Assembly (NCBI GenBank): GCA_963580285.1
Contig: OY757013.1
Location: forward strand, 152,075,900-152,139,899
Origin: Lucinisca nassula
Taxonomy: Eukaryota; Mollusca; Bivalvia; Lucinida; Lucinidae
Direction: 5' to 3'
DNA: 64,000 nt
Below the pieces are notes generated by a model. It had not been told where the DNA came from. It saw nothing but the letters and a program-made list of their open reading frames with translations, and did no database searches. A program made the translations under genes and the position numbers. Below are positions 51,765 through 61,793 of the stretch, piece by piece. How positions within the stretch are numbered: the first letter of the stretch is position 1; each line of letters opens with the position of its first letter.

Positions 51765-52281
51765 ATAGTGTTACACCCGTCCGTTCGTCCGTCCGTCCGT
51801 GCGTCCGAAACTTAAACGCGGTCAATAACTTTCTTATTTCTGGATGAATTTTGAAATTATTTTGCAGAAATGTTAACCATCATGAGACGACGTGTTGCGC
51901 GCAAAACCCAGGTCCATACGTCAAAGGTCAAGGTCATGCGTGGAGGTCAAATATAAAAAGGGCCCGAAACTTAAACGCAGTCAATAACTTTCTCATTTCT
52001 GAATGGACTGAACCATTTTTGTACCACATAGAATCTTCCACCTTATGTATGCAATATGGCAGGAGTCCATTTCAAAATTTAGGGGTGAAAGGATGTGTTT
52101 TTCTTCAAAATTGTACGGGAAATGGCTTACTTTTTGCAAACAGTGTAGGCCCTGATCAGATGCCGCGTTCTGCGGTGTCTGATCTGGGCCTGCACTGTTT
52201 GCAAAGGTATCCCATTAGGGGTTTCCGACACACGATGGGTTAAAATTACTTGATAGAAATGTTCAGCATCATGACGGATCC
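51765..52281. mobile_element. Fragment of the CCGTCCGT tandem element, split by MITE B
   Basis: CCGTCCGTTCGTCCGTCCGT, AATAACTTTCTTATTTCTGG, CAGAAATGTTAACCATCATG and TCAAAGGTCAAGGTCATGCG match the element at 5242. It is interrupted at 52009-52243 and continues AATTACTTGATAGAAATG. Confidence 0.7.
52009..52243 (-). mobile_element. MITE family B inside the CCGTCCGT element
   Basis: TGAACCATTTTTGTACCACA on the left, CACACGATGGGTTAA on the right, hairpin GATCAGATGCCGCGTTCTGC GGTGTCTGATC. The 130-codon frame 51851-52243 is a read-through of both repeats. Confidence 0.78.
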
Positions 52282-52440
52282 GGGTCGTTTCGCCCGTGGG
52301 TCGCTACGCCAGGTCGTTTCGCCCTAAGTCGTTTCGCCCTGATTTCGGGGGTGGGTCGTTTCGCCCTTATCGGGTGAGTCGTTTCGCCCGTGAGTCGTTT
52401 CGCCCGTGGGTCGTTTCGCCGCATTTATATTTTCAAGGGA
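52282..52440. repeat. GGGTCGTTTCGCCC minisatellite, about ten imperfect units
   Basis: Short units of about 14-22 bases with GTCGTTTCGCCC. Downstream is GGATGGGTAAATGGACATAC, similar to the GGATGGATGG tract. The same pair of motifs occurs in each arm of the large inverted repeat (60040-60350 and 62975-63300). Confidence 0.8.
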
Positions 52441-52589
52441 GTGACAAACGGAATGGATGGGTAAATGGACATACGGTTGAATGAATAAACGAATAAATAA
52501 ATGAATGAAGTTGTGCGTTGGTACAAGGTAGATGTACGGACGGACGAAAATACGTTTGAATATACGGAGATGGATAAGTAAATTAATGA

Positions 52590-52742
52590 ATGAATGATTG
52601 AGATTTAACGTCCGAGTCAACACTGTGTAGGTCACTTTGCATGCGTTGCTCCCAGTTTTGTGTTTTTTTTACCCGACATTGAGATGAAACGACACCTCAA
52701 GCGGAAAGCCAAAAGGACAGTTACTCAGTTACTTTCCTACAA
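52590..52742 (-). mobile_element. SINE family S tail joined to a retroelement tail piece
   Basis: GATTGAGATTTAACGTCCGA to GAAACGACACCTCAAGC is SINE S. It is directly followed by GGAAAGCCAAAAGGACAGTT ACT, the retroelement tail seen at 36970 and 57330. Confidence 0.65.
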
Positions 52743-52982
52743 ATGATAGTGATTATTGTTTGTCGTGACGAGGCTCATATCTGATTGTCAAAGACTCTTT
52801 TACGTAATGTCTGAGTTGTGCAAAAATACCAGAATTTGTTTATCTGAAAAATTTGGAGTTTTTTTGGTGGAAAATCGATGTTAGCAAGTCTATGAAATAA
52901 AGAACCCCATCCCTTACCCCCACTTTATACAGAAATTAGTGGGTCCTCATATATACTTTCAATTTCTTATTTCAGTTTCTAA

Positions 52983-53279
52983 TTTTGTTTGATTTTAGGT
53001 TTAACGTCCCCGTTAACACTGTAAAGGTCATTTTGGAGACGTTGCTTCCAATTTTGTGGGACTTTTACCCGACATTGAGATGAGATGACATCTCAAGCAC
53101 TGTCGCCCAATGAAACCAATAGTGTTTATAAGCACGGGCGGTCCGACTCGCACGGCTTTTCCTGGGCAGGCTTAGATCCTCTAAGCGGTTTACCAGTACT
53201 CGTGTGCGGGTCGGATTCAGCTCTTCGTGGAAGCATCATGCAGCCCATATATTTCTTCAAGCCCCGATGGGCGGGGGCC
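52983..53279 (-). mobile_element. SINE family S, full-length copy
   Basis: TTTGATTTTAGGTTTAACGTC to TTCTTCAAGCCCCGATGGGC GGGGGC. It is the closest to consensus of the minus-strand copies of the TTTTCCTGGGCAGGC subfamily. Confidence 0.87.
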
Positions 53280-53460
53280 GTTTTAACATAGACAATAAGA
53301 AATGAGAAAAATATCACATTTTTACATATACACAGTAATTTTCACAGCCATAAGTCCCATTATATCAATGTCAAATATGGATAATTGCATTATAAATGTC
53401 ATCACTAGATGCAAGCTTGTTACAAAGGTCATTAACGAAGCTCTTACAGTTCTTGAGAAA

Positions 53461-54864
53461 TTAACTTGAATGGTAGGGTGGCCAATGAACCGTGAAAAGT
53501 GGGTCAAGGTCAAAAATGGATGCTTGAATTATCGCTGCCGTCCCAAAATGCAAGTTTGTTTCATGTTTGTGTGTCTTTCCCTTTGATCCGGTTAGAAACG
53601 TTAAATCTCGGTTTATTTGTTGGGCTTTGGGTTGTTTATTTCTATTATCATTTGCAGGGGACGGATTTATGTCCGGGCAGGTGTCCACATCATTGATTTC
53701 AACTGGGTTTGAACATTCTCGCCCATTTCGGGTACCATGACTAGCTGCTTTAGAATCAGGGTTTCTTAACTGGGCCTTTGAAATTGTATCCACAACTTTT
53801 GCTGTGGCCTGGACTTTGTCTATCACAGTCTGAGATTTTGACAAAATTGTGTTTGTTTTCTTGTCCACTTCGTTTCTAAATTCTTTGATTCCTTTGCTGA
53901 TGTCAGAGAGTGAGTCGGTGCTAACCTGATCAGAACTTTTATTTTGATTTGCTAGACTGGTCAAGCGGTCGTTAATATTACCAAACTTGCTGTCAATTCG
54001 TTCAGAAAAAGAACACAATGTACTCAAAATTTGTGCAGTAGATTCAGCAAGGTTTTCAAGTTGCACCTTCATTTCGTTTACAGTTTTTGGTAATGTCCGA
54101 CAGATAGCACAGGCCCACGCACCAACAACATCAAGGTCTACAATCCCTACACACTCAGTGTGAAACCACACCATGCATATATTACATCTCAGTGATGTAA
54201 GATTTTTGTCTTTTGTACACCCAGGAGCACACGTGGTGTCACAATCGTTCAAAACTTCGGGTTCAGTTTTCTTGTTTGATTTACTGGTATCATCGCTGCG
54301 ATTTGGTTTCTGAGGCTAATTGCGTTCGTCCTGGATGTGTGCTACAGTCTTGATATGTGTAACACTTCCGTCGAGGTCGTCTTGATATGTGTTGTCAAGG
54401 CTTGATATCGTAAGGGTAGAACTTAGGGTGTCATTGGTGTCAAACGTAGTGTCCAAGTTTTTCAAAAGAGATTATGACAGTTCATTATCGCTGTGTTCCG
54501 AGCTCTGCTGTCTTGTTGTTATGGTCCGTGATCGATCCGTATTTGCTTCAGGGTTTGGTTTATCATCCTGGGTACTTTTTCTTCTTGACGTTTTAGTTTG
54601 TCTTTTTGTCGTTTTCAGACGCTGGGCTTCGCTATGCAAGTGGTTAGATATACACTGTGCACATGAATCAATGTCCTTTTTGTCAGCATTAGGTAACTGT
54701 TCGGCTATGTCGGTTATGATCATGCTTTTGTAGCTGCCTTTGTTGAACTTTTTTAGCTCGTAAAATTCAAGCGATCTGACAACATCAAGATACTTTGATC
54801 TTAAAATGTCGTCGAGCTTTTCTAATTCTTGTTTACTATTCGTGGCTGCATTTGTCTGTGCCAT
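53461..54864 (-). pseudogene. Retrotransposon-like ORF1 with PHD finger, two in-frame stops
   Basis: ATG at 54862-54864 (MAQTNAATNSKQELEKLDDI) opens a frame of 468 codons, including the terminal stop. It is broken only by TAA at 54472-54474 and TAG at about 54316-54318. There is no frameshift. The N-terminal third is helical (RSKYLDVVRSLEFYELKKFN, IAEQLPNADKKD), followed by a basic patch (KTTKRQTKTSRRK). A C4HC3 PHD-type zinc finger follows: CAPGC, LRCNIC, WFHTECVG, WACAIC. A coiled coil comes next (ESTAQILSTLCSFSERIDSK to VVDTISKAQ). PHD fingers occur in ORF1 proteins of some CR1-like LINEs, where ORF1 binds RNA or chromatin. No reverse transcriptase follows downstream (below 53461), so the element is incomplete. 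A dead host zinc-finger gene is less likely because there are no introns. Confidence 0.7.
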
Positions 54865-55200
54865 TTTTGTGGTGAAGTTTGATTGTTAGCAAAACGCCAC
54901 TAGCTGAATACAGTTCACTTGTGAGAAGAGTTCACCTGTGAATACAATTCACTTGGCTATTCAATCCAGTAACCGTGTTAAACTATGAGTAATAGTGATC
55001 ACAGTTCACGTAATACGTACAAAGCTTCCAGAACAATGGAAATATGAAAATTGTCGAATAAAACTTTAATTTCGTAAAAGTCAACAGAAAGCTCAAAAGT
55101 ACCTTGTGAATCAATCCTTATTTAAGACATTAGTATAAAATCCATGTTTGTCCGATTTCTAGAAACATGTAAAATTTGTTGATAAAAGAGCGACGAAAAA
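54865..55200. other. Upstream region of the ORF1 pseudogene, no other gene
   Basis: It contains a short tandem run of GTTCACTTGTGA, GAGTTCACCTGTGAATAC and AATTCACTTGG near 54915-54965. It could be the 5' UTR or promoter of the retroelement. No exon is seen. Confidence 0.4.
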
Positions 55201-56070
55201 ACCGTGTGTTGCTCCTTGAATAGTTCAACAAGTTCAACAAGTTCACTGCGCTGGCCACGGCCCTGCCGCGCTGTTGTTACGCTATTGCGGCGCTTGTGGT
55301 CTCTCAACGGCGCTTCTACTACGCTGCCACTACGACTAAGGGTTTCAGGCTACGCTTAGTCTATGCTAACGACAATGCAGTTGCTACCTAGCTACAACCT
55401 AAGCGCAGCTTATGCGCTTGTTGCGCTTTTGAACAATTCCTGTATAAAATCAGTGGTTTAACGATATTAACATCTTTTCGATTAATTCTTTTAATGAACG
55501 TTGTTCATTGTTTACTTTCCAGCAGTAACGTCTAACATTTTCTCTTGCATATATGGATAGAATAGGCCATGCCCCAGCTTGCAATTATTAACCAAAGAAT
55601 ACTCAGAAAGGATGACCAAATACAAAACAGTCGCCGGAGTAGGGCAAAAAAATTCTGTGTCCGTCCTTGGTTGTTTGCAAAGGGAATGACTATAACCAAC
55701 TAATGACAGCATAAGCGCAGAGGAAATGCAACCAGAAGCGCCAAGAGTGTAGCAGAAGCGTCATTGTTGGCCATTAATTAATGGTGGAATCGCAGCGCGA
55801 TGCGACAGCGCTTGTTTTACATTGTCCGCGCTGCCGCCACGATTCTGTTGCGGCTATGCTGTTTCTACGCTTCCGTTGCGCTTCGTGTTCTCGGCGAATC
55901 ATCTACGTAAATTTTGACCAAGGTAAAAACAATCGCCGCTTCGCGGCGATCATGAAGATTCCGATACGCTTCTACTACGATCAAGGTGTTTCTGCTGCTC
56001 TGTCACCATTTCTGCTAAGTTGTTTTGCCAAATATGGAAGCGCAGCGGAATCGCCGTCCAGTGGAATGTG
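55201..56070. repeat. GC-rich patchwork of GCGCTTCTACTACGC-like words
   Basis: Two GC-rich blocks (about 55240-55430 and 55725-56060) are dense in GCGCT, TACGCT and GCGGCGAT words and flank an AT-rich core. The style resembles the interior of the TAA element at 43936, but I find no matching ends. A 96-codon frame here has no support. Confidence 0.5.
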
Positions 56071-56170
56071 ACAAAATTCATTTGAGTTCTGCATGTGGTC
56101 GTGGAAACTGTTTGTATACATATATATTGTTTTAGAGGGCTCCAGGGAAGACTGTTCTTGTTTTGTTACG

Positions 56171-56943
56171 ATGTCTCTTTCTGCTGAAAACCAATCTGAA
56201 ATCACTGAAGCCTTTTGCTCGATTTCTAGATATTTGGATGATTTATTAAATATTGACAATACCTATTTCGACGGTTTGATCAGTCAAATTTACCCCCCCC
56301 CCCAGAACTTCAGTTAAATATTTTTTTTTCTGATATCGAGGCCCCGTTTTTGGATTTACATCTTCTGTTGTAGATTGGTTGTTTCCTGCAAAATTTTTGA
56401 TAAAGGCGATGATTTTGGTTTTGAGCTTGTAAATGTTCCTTTCTTGGACGGTGATGTTCCTCGTTCGGCATCCAATGGCGCTTATATTTCACAATTAACT
56501 AGATTTTCCAGAGTGGGTAGTCATTTAACTGACTTCAAGACTCGTAATAAATTGTTAACTGCTAAACTTCTTAATCAAGGTTATCTATATCATAAACTAC
56601 GCAAAGCCTTTTCAAATTTTCAAAATTTTATAGACTTCATTCCGATTTAACTTAAAAATTCAATGTTGGACTTAAATCTCTTCTGCAACAAGGTCTATCG
56701 GAACCCGAGTGTTTAATGGTGACTTAGTACATGTATATAAATTCAGAAAAATATAAATGCAATGACTTCAGCACCCAATTTCGTAAAATCAGTCTTCGAT
56801 ATGAAAAAGATTGGGTACAACATAGATGAAATACGACTGACTGCATGCATGGTAGTTAACCCAATCACGGTTGGCAGCTTTGCTTCCCTCTTTAATTGCA
56901 CGCCGGTGGGTCAGACCTCAGATTCTATGACGGTTCTAGCGTA
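56171..56943 (+). pseudogene. Decayed reverse transcriptase (C-terminal half), Penelope-like character
   Basis: The segment starts at about 56171 with MSLSAENQSEITEAF and reaches the catalytic box SRYLDDLL (YLDD codons 56231-56242). A C-run at 56293 shifts the frame to PELQLN and SDIEAPFLDLHL. After stops and another shift come KIFDKGDDFGFELVNVPFLD, DVPRSASNGAYISQLTRFSR and HLTDFKTRNKLLTAKLLNQG. A further shift gives LLQQGLSEP-like text near 56690. The last part (KIGYNIDEIRLTACMVVNPI, FNCTPVGQTSDSM) ends at TAG/TAA near 56943. The order YxDD, FLDL, KxxDKxDDF, FPFL, AYGVYISQL is one I recall from RT proteins in cnidarians and bivalves. Placement with Penelope-like RTs is inference. At least four disruptions make it non-functional. 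Confidence 0.72.
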
Positions 56944-57480
56944 AAGGCTTACTGAGAATTAGAGAGAATTTAACTTAAGGTAATGTTGGTTGGTGCCTGG
57001 TCGAGCCCATCGGAGTCTGACTGTTGGTTTTCTTTTGCTCCAGCAGTTCAGTGGTTGTGGTTGTTTGATTTTTGTGTTCTCGGTGAGTGTGGAGGCCTTC
57101 ATGCGGACTGAACAAATTATCCGTCTAAATCGCGACGGAAGTAAGGGCGAGGATTGCGGCCGTGTAACATCGATTGAGGCCCCCAATACGTTTGACTGAC
57201 CGTTCCAAGGGGGATTTTCCGTCGCGGTTTATTGTTGCTATGGGTTGTCTTTGAGTGTGTGTATCGCTTATACTTTTTGTTTTGGATAGCCAATTGGCCA
57301 TTTTGTGGGGAAGTGACTGTCCTTTTGGCTTTCCGCTATTGGTGTTTCCATTAGGGACTAGTTAATTCATGTTTGTGATTCTTTCCCTTTGGTCTCACTG
57401 ATGGGAGCTGTTGGTTAATTGTATCGATTCCTGATCATTGCCTTCACTTCTGATTTATTTACAAGCTTACTTGCGTTATA
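56944..57480 (+). mobile_element. 3' non-coding tail of the decayed retroelement
   Basis: It continues directly after the RT relic. The part 57278-57460 (GTTTTGGATAGCCAATTGGC to GATTCCTGATCATTGCC) is the same sequence found in complement in the 39-bp satellite at 36970-37150 and as a scrap at 52700. This identifies it as the element's tail. A 69-75-codon frame on each strand lacks support. Confidence 0.65.
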
Positions 57481-58369
57481 AATAAGGTCAGCGCTCATCG
57501 GGGCTGGGAGAAACAACGTTCTTATGTTTTTACATTACGAAAACGTGTACCCAAACTGAAAAATTTTTGGAGCCTGTGACCTTTAAAATAACGGCAATGC
57601 TACAAAAAAAAAAATAATCAAATATTTGGTATGTTGTACTAGCATATAGTACCAAGTTTGACCAGAATTCATTTATTCGTCCATGAGACATAGTTCAGAT
57701 AAACCATTGTTTTGGCCCAAAATTGACAGTTTGGAGCACGTTCCCTTGCAAATGAGGTCAACACCATCGAAACCTTTGACTGTTTCCCCCATCATAATAA
57801 TGTTACCAAGCAAGTTTGGTCAGAATCCATCCATAGGTTCAGGCAAGAGCACTTGGTTCAGCCACAAAATCGGAAGCAACGTCTCCAAAATGATATGTAC
57901 AGTGTTGACGGGGACGTTAAACCTCAAATCAAACAAACAAATTAACAAAAGATATAGTGCCTATACAGGCTACACCGACGCCGACGCAAACGGGGTGCGC
58001 ACCGAAAACAATATTTTCCCCTCAGTGAGGAAGAGACTTCATTAAACGCGTTATACTTGTGAGCCATAGTTTACATGTATAATTGTATAATAAAATCGTG
58101 CTTAGTTGAAGTTGTTAATGGAATAACAGAATCTTGTTGTGTTTGAAAGGCGACAAGAAAATCTCCGGCAAGTTTTCAGTTTATGTAAATCTCTTGCGAG
58201 GCTATGTCGAGCATGGGACATAATTCCTGAGATCCCCTTGTCGTGCCCTCAAGCCAGTCGTAATTATTTGTCTAACCTACCTATTTTGAAAAAGAATGTG
58301 CCAAGGAATACAACCGGTATGCAAAACTGCCCATTTCACACAAATGTCGTCTTACCTTCTAAGGCGCCG
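57481..58369. other. Mostly no gene; SINE S tail at 57860-57945
   Basis: TTTACATTACGAAAACGTG near 57530 matches part of MITE E. A tail-only SINE S (CCACAAAATCGGAAGCAACG to GGGACGTTAAACCTCAAATC) lies at 57862-57940. The weak frame 58139-58384 is not recognised and lacks splice support. Confidence 0.5.
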
Positions 58370-58560
58370 GCCTTTGTAGCTTAGTCGGATGTGCGTCTAA
58401 ATGATGATCAGGAGGTAGCGGGCTCGTTACCAACCCTGCCAGCACAAAACAGCGGACCAACGTCGGGCCGATAGCGATACGACGTTCCCACGTCGTACGA
58501 CGATGGCCCGGCATTCTTTGCTAGCTGGGTACTGGCTGACAATATTGTTTGGTGGATATT
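58370..58560. mobile_element. tRNA-headed SINE fragment and GGGCCG palindromic repeat
   Basis: GCCGGCCTTTGTAGCTTAGT to CGGGCTCGTTACCAACCCTG is the head of the SINE seen at 38973. It is cut at CAGCACAAAACAGCGG, where a GTCGGGCCGATAGCGATACG ACG repeat begins, with CGTCGTACGACG as an internal palindrome. Confidence 0.55.
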
Positions 58561-58944
58561 TAAAATGAAATATTTTCTACGGTCTTTCCCCGCCACCTGC
58601 CGCTGGTTAAAGGACGGCAGTTGCCAGTTTCTGTGGGAAGTGATTATAATCACTTAATATGCTCTAGCCTGTCGAGAAGTGCGGTTGGGTCGATAAGGCC
58701 TACCATCTACAGAAAGCTGTTAAAACGTTCTGCTCTTAGCTCACTCATGTTTACATGTACCGAGTATTTGAACCTGAACAAAACATGATTTCCATGATGC
58801 TTGTCGGCTGTTTGATGATTATTATTAATGTCCGTTCTATTTAAAGTTGGCAAAGCTGTCCGTCCCATTTAAAGTTGGTCAAGGGCAAAAACAAACGAAA
58901 ACAACAACATACGAGCGTTGATTATAGGGATCAACCATGATTTT

Positions 58945-59050
58945 TCATGCATTAACATTTGCCTGGTCCCGAGGAAGCTGTTTGAACATGAGGCCGCCAG
59001 GCCGAATGTGCAAATATCTTCCAAGGGACCCGGCAAATGTTAATGTAATG
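58945..59050. repeat. Inverted repeat, about 22-bp arms
   Basis: CATTAACATTTGCCTGGTCCC (58950) and GGGACCCGGCAAATGTTAATG (to 59046) enclose GAACATGAGGCCGCCAGGCC. The two flanking open frames on the minus strand have no recognised product. Confidence 0.7.
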
Positions 59051-59338
59051 AAATAACCATGGATGATCGTTGTTCTTGCATAACTTAGGAATCCGACCGC
59101 AACTTTTGACGAAAACGCCCAAAAGCTGCATATAAATTCCATATAAACTCTTCAAATGCGACAGGCAAACCAAAATGGCGGCCCGTTTAGAATGTTGTTT
59201 ACAATGACGTTGTCATACAGTAACGATCTGACGTCATCATAGAACCCTAAAGCGCTACGTTCAGGGAGATAACGTTACGGCACTCCACGTAACGTAAACA
59301 AAGCAAGGCCCGTCTTGTGATATCAAAAGCTCAAAATC

Positions 59339-59375
59339 CATGTTCAAACAGAATGCGAATTTCATGATTTGAACA
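59339..59375. repeat. Small hairpin CCATGTTCAAA...TTTGAACATGG
   Basis: Eleven-base arms sit about 25 bases left of the large inverted repeat, outside its target duplication. Confidence 0.7.
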
Positions 59376-60184
59376 TGGTTTTTGCTGTTTGAGCGCAGCT
59401 TTCGCACGGGTGGTAATCAGGGGAACTAGCTCGAAAATGAGTCAATGGAAATTTGTTCCCTCGACACATCCGGGAACTCTCGAGCTAGCTCCATCACCAA
59501 GAAACTCGTAAACAAAGGTAGGTCTAGAAGAGTTTTATCACCCTTTTTTTGTTTGTAAGCTATTTATAAAAAAATCCGGCAATGCAGTTCCACATAGAGA
59601 TGATTTAACTTTGTACTCCGCTAGAATTTGCCATGGGAATTTGCAGCGCTGGAGTATGAATGAAAGTAAACTTTTATTACTGAACTGAAAAATTGTCAAT
59701 TTATGTCATTACGGAGATTTTGGCCGACGATTTTTCATTTTCCGTCAAAAGTACGCTCTTCACATCCACAGAAACAACATCCCTGGTGAAATGAAACCTG
59801 GAAAGTTTGAAATAAGCAAAATTTGCCATGATTACGTAACTTGCGACTTATGACGAAATTACTGTCCGAGCTAGTCTTCTCGACAAGGAGCTAGTTCACT
59901 CGACATGGAGATAGTCCCCTCAAAAAAGAAAATGAAACATTCATCAGATTCGATGTCTTTCTATGGTCCTACCCAGGTTATCCAACTGGTTTCTTTACCT
60001 CTGGCTAGTTGGGTAACAAGATGCTATGCCCCAAAGGCGTCCCCCAGTCGTTTCTCCCTGGTCGTTTCGCCCCCCATTTTGCACCCCTAGTTGTTTTGCC
60101 AACAGAGCCTGGTCTTTTCACCCCCTTAGTCATTTCACCCACCTAGTTGCTTCGCCCCCTCCCATTTGGAGCGGATCAGTGGAT

Positions 60185-60345
60185 GTTGGATGGATGGATG
60201 GATGGGTACACTACAGAAAGGGATAAGGGGGTATTTGGATGGATTGGTCCATTGGAGGACGGATGGACGGACGAACATATAGACGGACAGACAGACGGAC
60301 GGATGGGTGGATGGATGGATTGGTCGGTGGGTAGATGGATGGAAG
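60185..60345 (+). repeat. (GGAT)n-rich tract in left arm, mirrored at 62975-63150
   Basis: Degenerate GGATGGATGG and GGACGGACAGACAGACGG. The IHPSIHPS or WMDGWMDG frames are artefacts. The right-arm version has 27 extra bases. Confidence 0.9.
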
Positions 60346-60742
60346 GATAGATTGAAAAAGAGAGAAAATATATATGCACACAAATGTCAGTGTCGTGTGA
60401 AGGTTTGATTAAATAAATGAAGTATTTGAGTCCTACCGGTAATCTTTTTGATGATTTTTGTTTTACTCAATAATCACATATTGTTCCCGCAGGTGATCTG
60501 ATTATTTGTGATAAACCTAAAGTCACCGTTTAAACAAATTATGTTGTGCTGCAGTCCTAGGTACTACATACCCAAGTTTCTTGAAATCAGCCCACTGGTT
60601 CTAGAGAAGATTTTTAATGGTTTTACCATATATGGGCGTGGTAACCATCTTGGTCATGTGACCCAGATGCCGCGAACAAACTATCGTTTCCCCTACCCAT
60701 AAATGCTTAACATAGTTTTTGACTAAATTGTTGAAAGATAAG

Positions 60743-60895
60743 ATGGTAGTTATTAGTTGCTTAATATATCACAGACCAGAAGTCAGTCGTTAAAGTGAAT
60801 AGATCATGAGCGCGAAGCGCGAGTGATCACGGGCGCGTACCGCGAGTGATCTCTGCACTTGTGACCGACAAACAGTGATCTATTAAGCAACTAAT
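60743..60895. repeat. CGCG-centred hairpin inside the left arm (mirror 62431-62583)
   Basis: TTAGTTGCTTAATATATCAC and GTGATCTATTAAGCAACTAA are the outer arms. The centre holds GAGCGCGAAGCGCGAGTGAT CACGGGCGCG. The layout resembles the terminal hairpin of the 475-bp repeats at 28891 and 30528. Confidence 0.75.
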
Positions 60896-61532
60896 CACCT
60901 AACAACATGAATCTATTTCGATTAGGTATCCTGCCGGTGTGGTTCGAGCCTCTCTTGAGTCAAATATGGTTGTCCCAGTTCTGCAATGGAAAGTCACGTT
61001 CATAAACAGAGTCTAGTCTAACAAATTTCGAAGTTTACGTCTGCATTTCTCTTGGAGCCCATAACTTCCATTTATGTTATGCTACAAAGTTGAAATTTGG
61101 TATGACGCTTACTCAGACCGTGACCTTTCAGTCCATGATACGATTGTCCCATGGCCATGCTCCTGGGCGTGTCCGAGTATCAGATACCATTGCCCAAGAG
61201 TCCTAACCAGAGTCTAACAAACGTTTAAGTTAACGTCCGCGTTTCTCTTGGAGCCCATAATTCCCGTTTCTGTTATGCTACAAAGTTGAAATTTCGCATG
61301 ACACTTACTCAGCCCAAGACCTTTCCGTTCATGATACAATTGCCCCTGGGTGGACCTTGGGGTAAAATTACATAAAACGTAAAATTGACATATAGGCATT
61401 TGTATGGAAAACTCAAAATGTCTAATATTTTGAAAATTATTCAGCTCCCAACCCCTAAACCATATATATCATTGTTCCTTATGATAAGACACAGTCAAAG
61501 ACACAGACATTGGGTCCCTCCAGACACACCCG

Positions 61533-61793
61533 AGCCATGCCCCACTCCGTTAATTTCATAAAAGGCCTTATATCTTAGAAACTATTCTGATCCCCACCCA
61601 AAACCTTAGATATTTTTGTTCCTTGTGATAAGATGCATTCACTGACACAGATCTTGGGTCCCTCCAAGTACCCCCGAGGTATGTCCCACCCATTTTATTT
61701 CATGAAAGGTCTAAAATTATGGGGTGCCGTTTTACTATTTAGTCCGTTATTATAGATATCCATAATTATTTATGGATATCCATAATTCGAATC
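61533..61793. other. Spacer of the foldback element
   Basis: The left part is a diverged direct copy of the inner arm (TTGTTCCTTGTGATAAGATG, GACACAGATCTTGGGTCCCT CC against ATTGTTCCTTATGATAAGAC and GACACAGACATTGGGTCCC). The right part holds the small near-palindrome GATATCCATAATTATTTATG GATATC at 61755-61780. Confidence 0.75.

Noticed and set aside
51851..52243. 130-codon open frame
   Set aside because: It starts in the CCGTCCGT element and ends in a nested MITE, so it is chance read-through.
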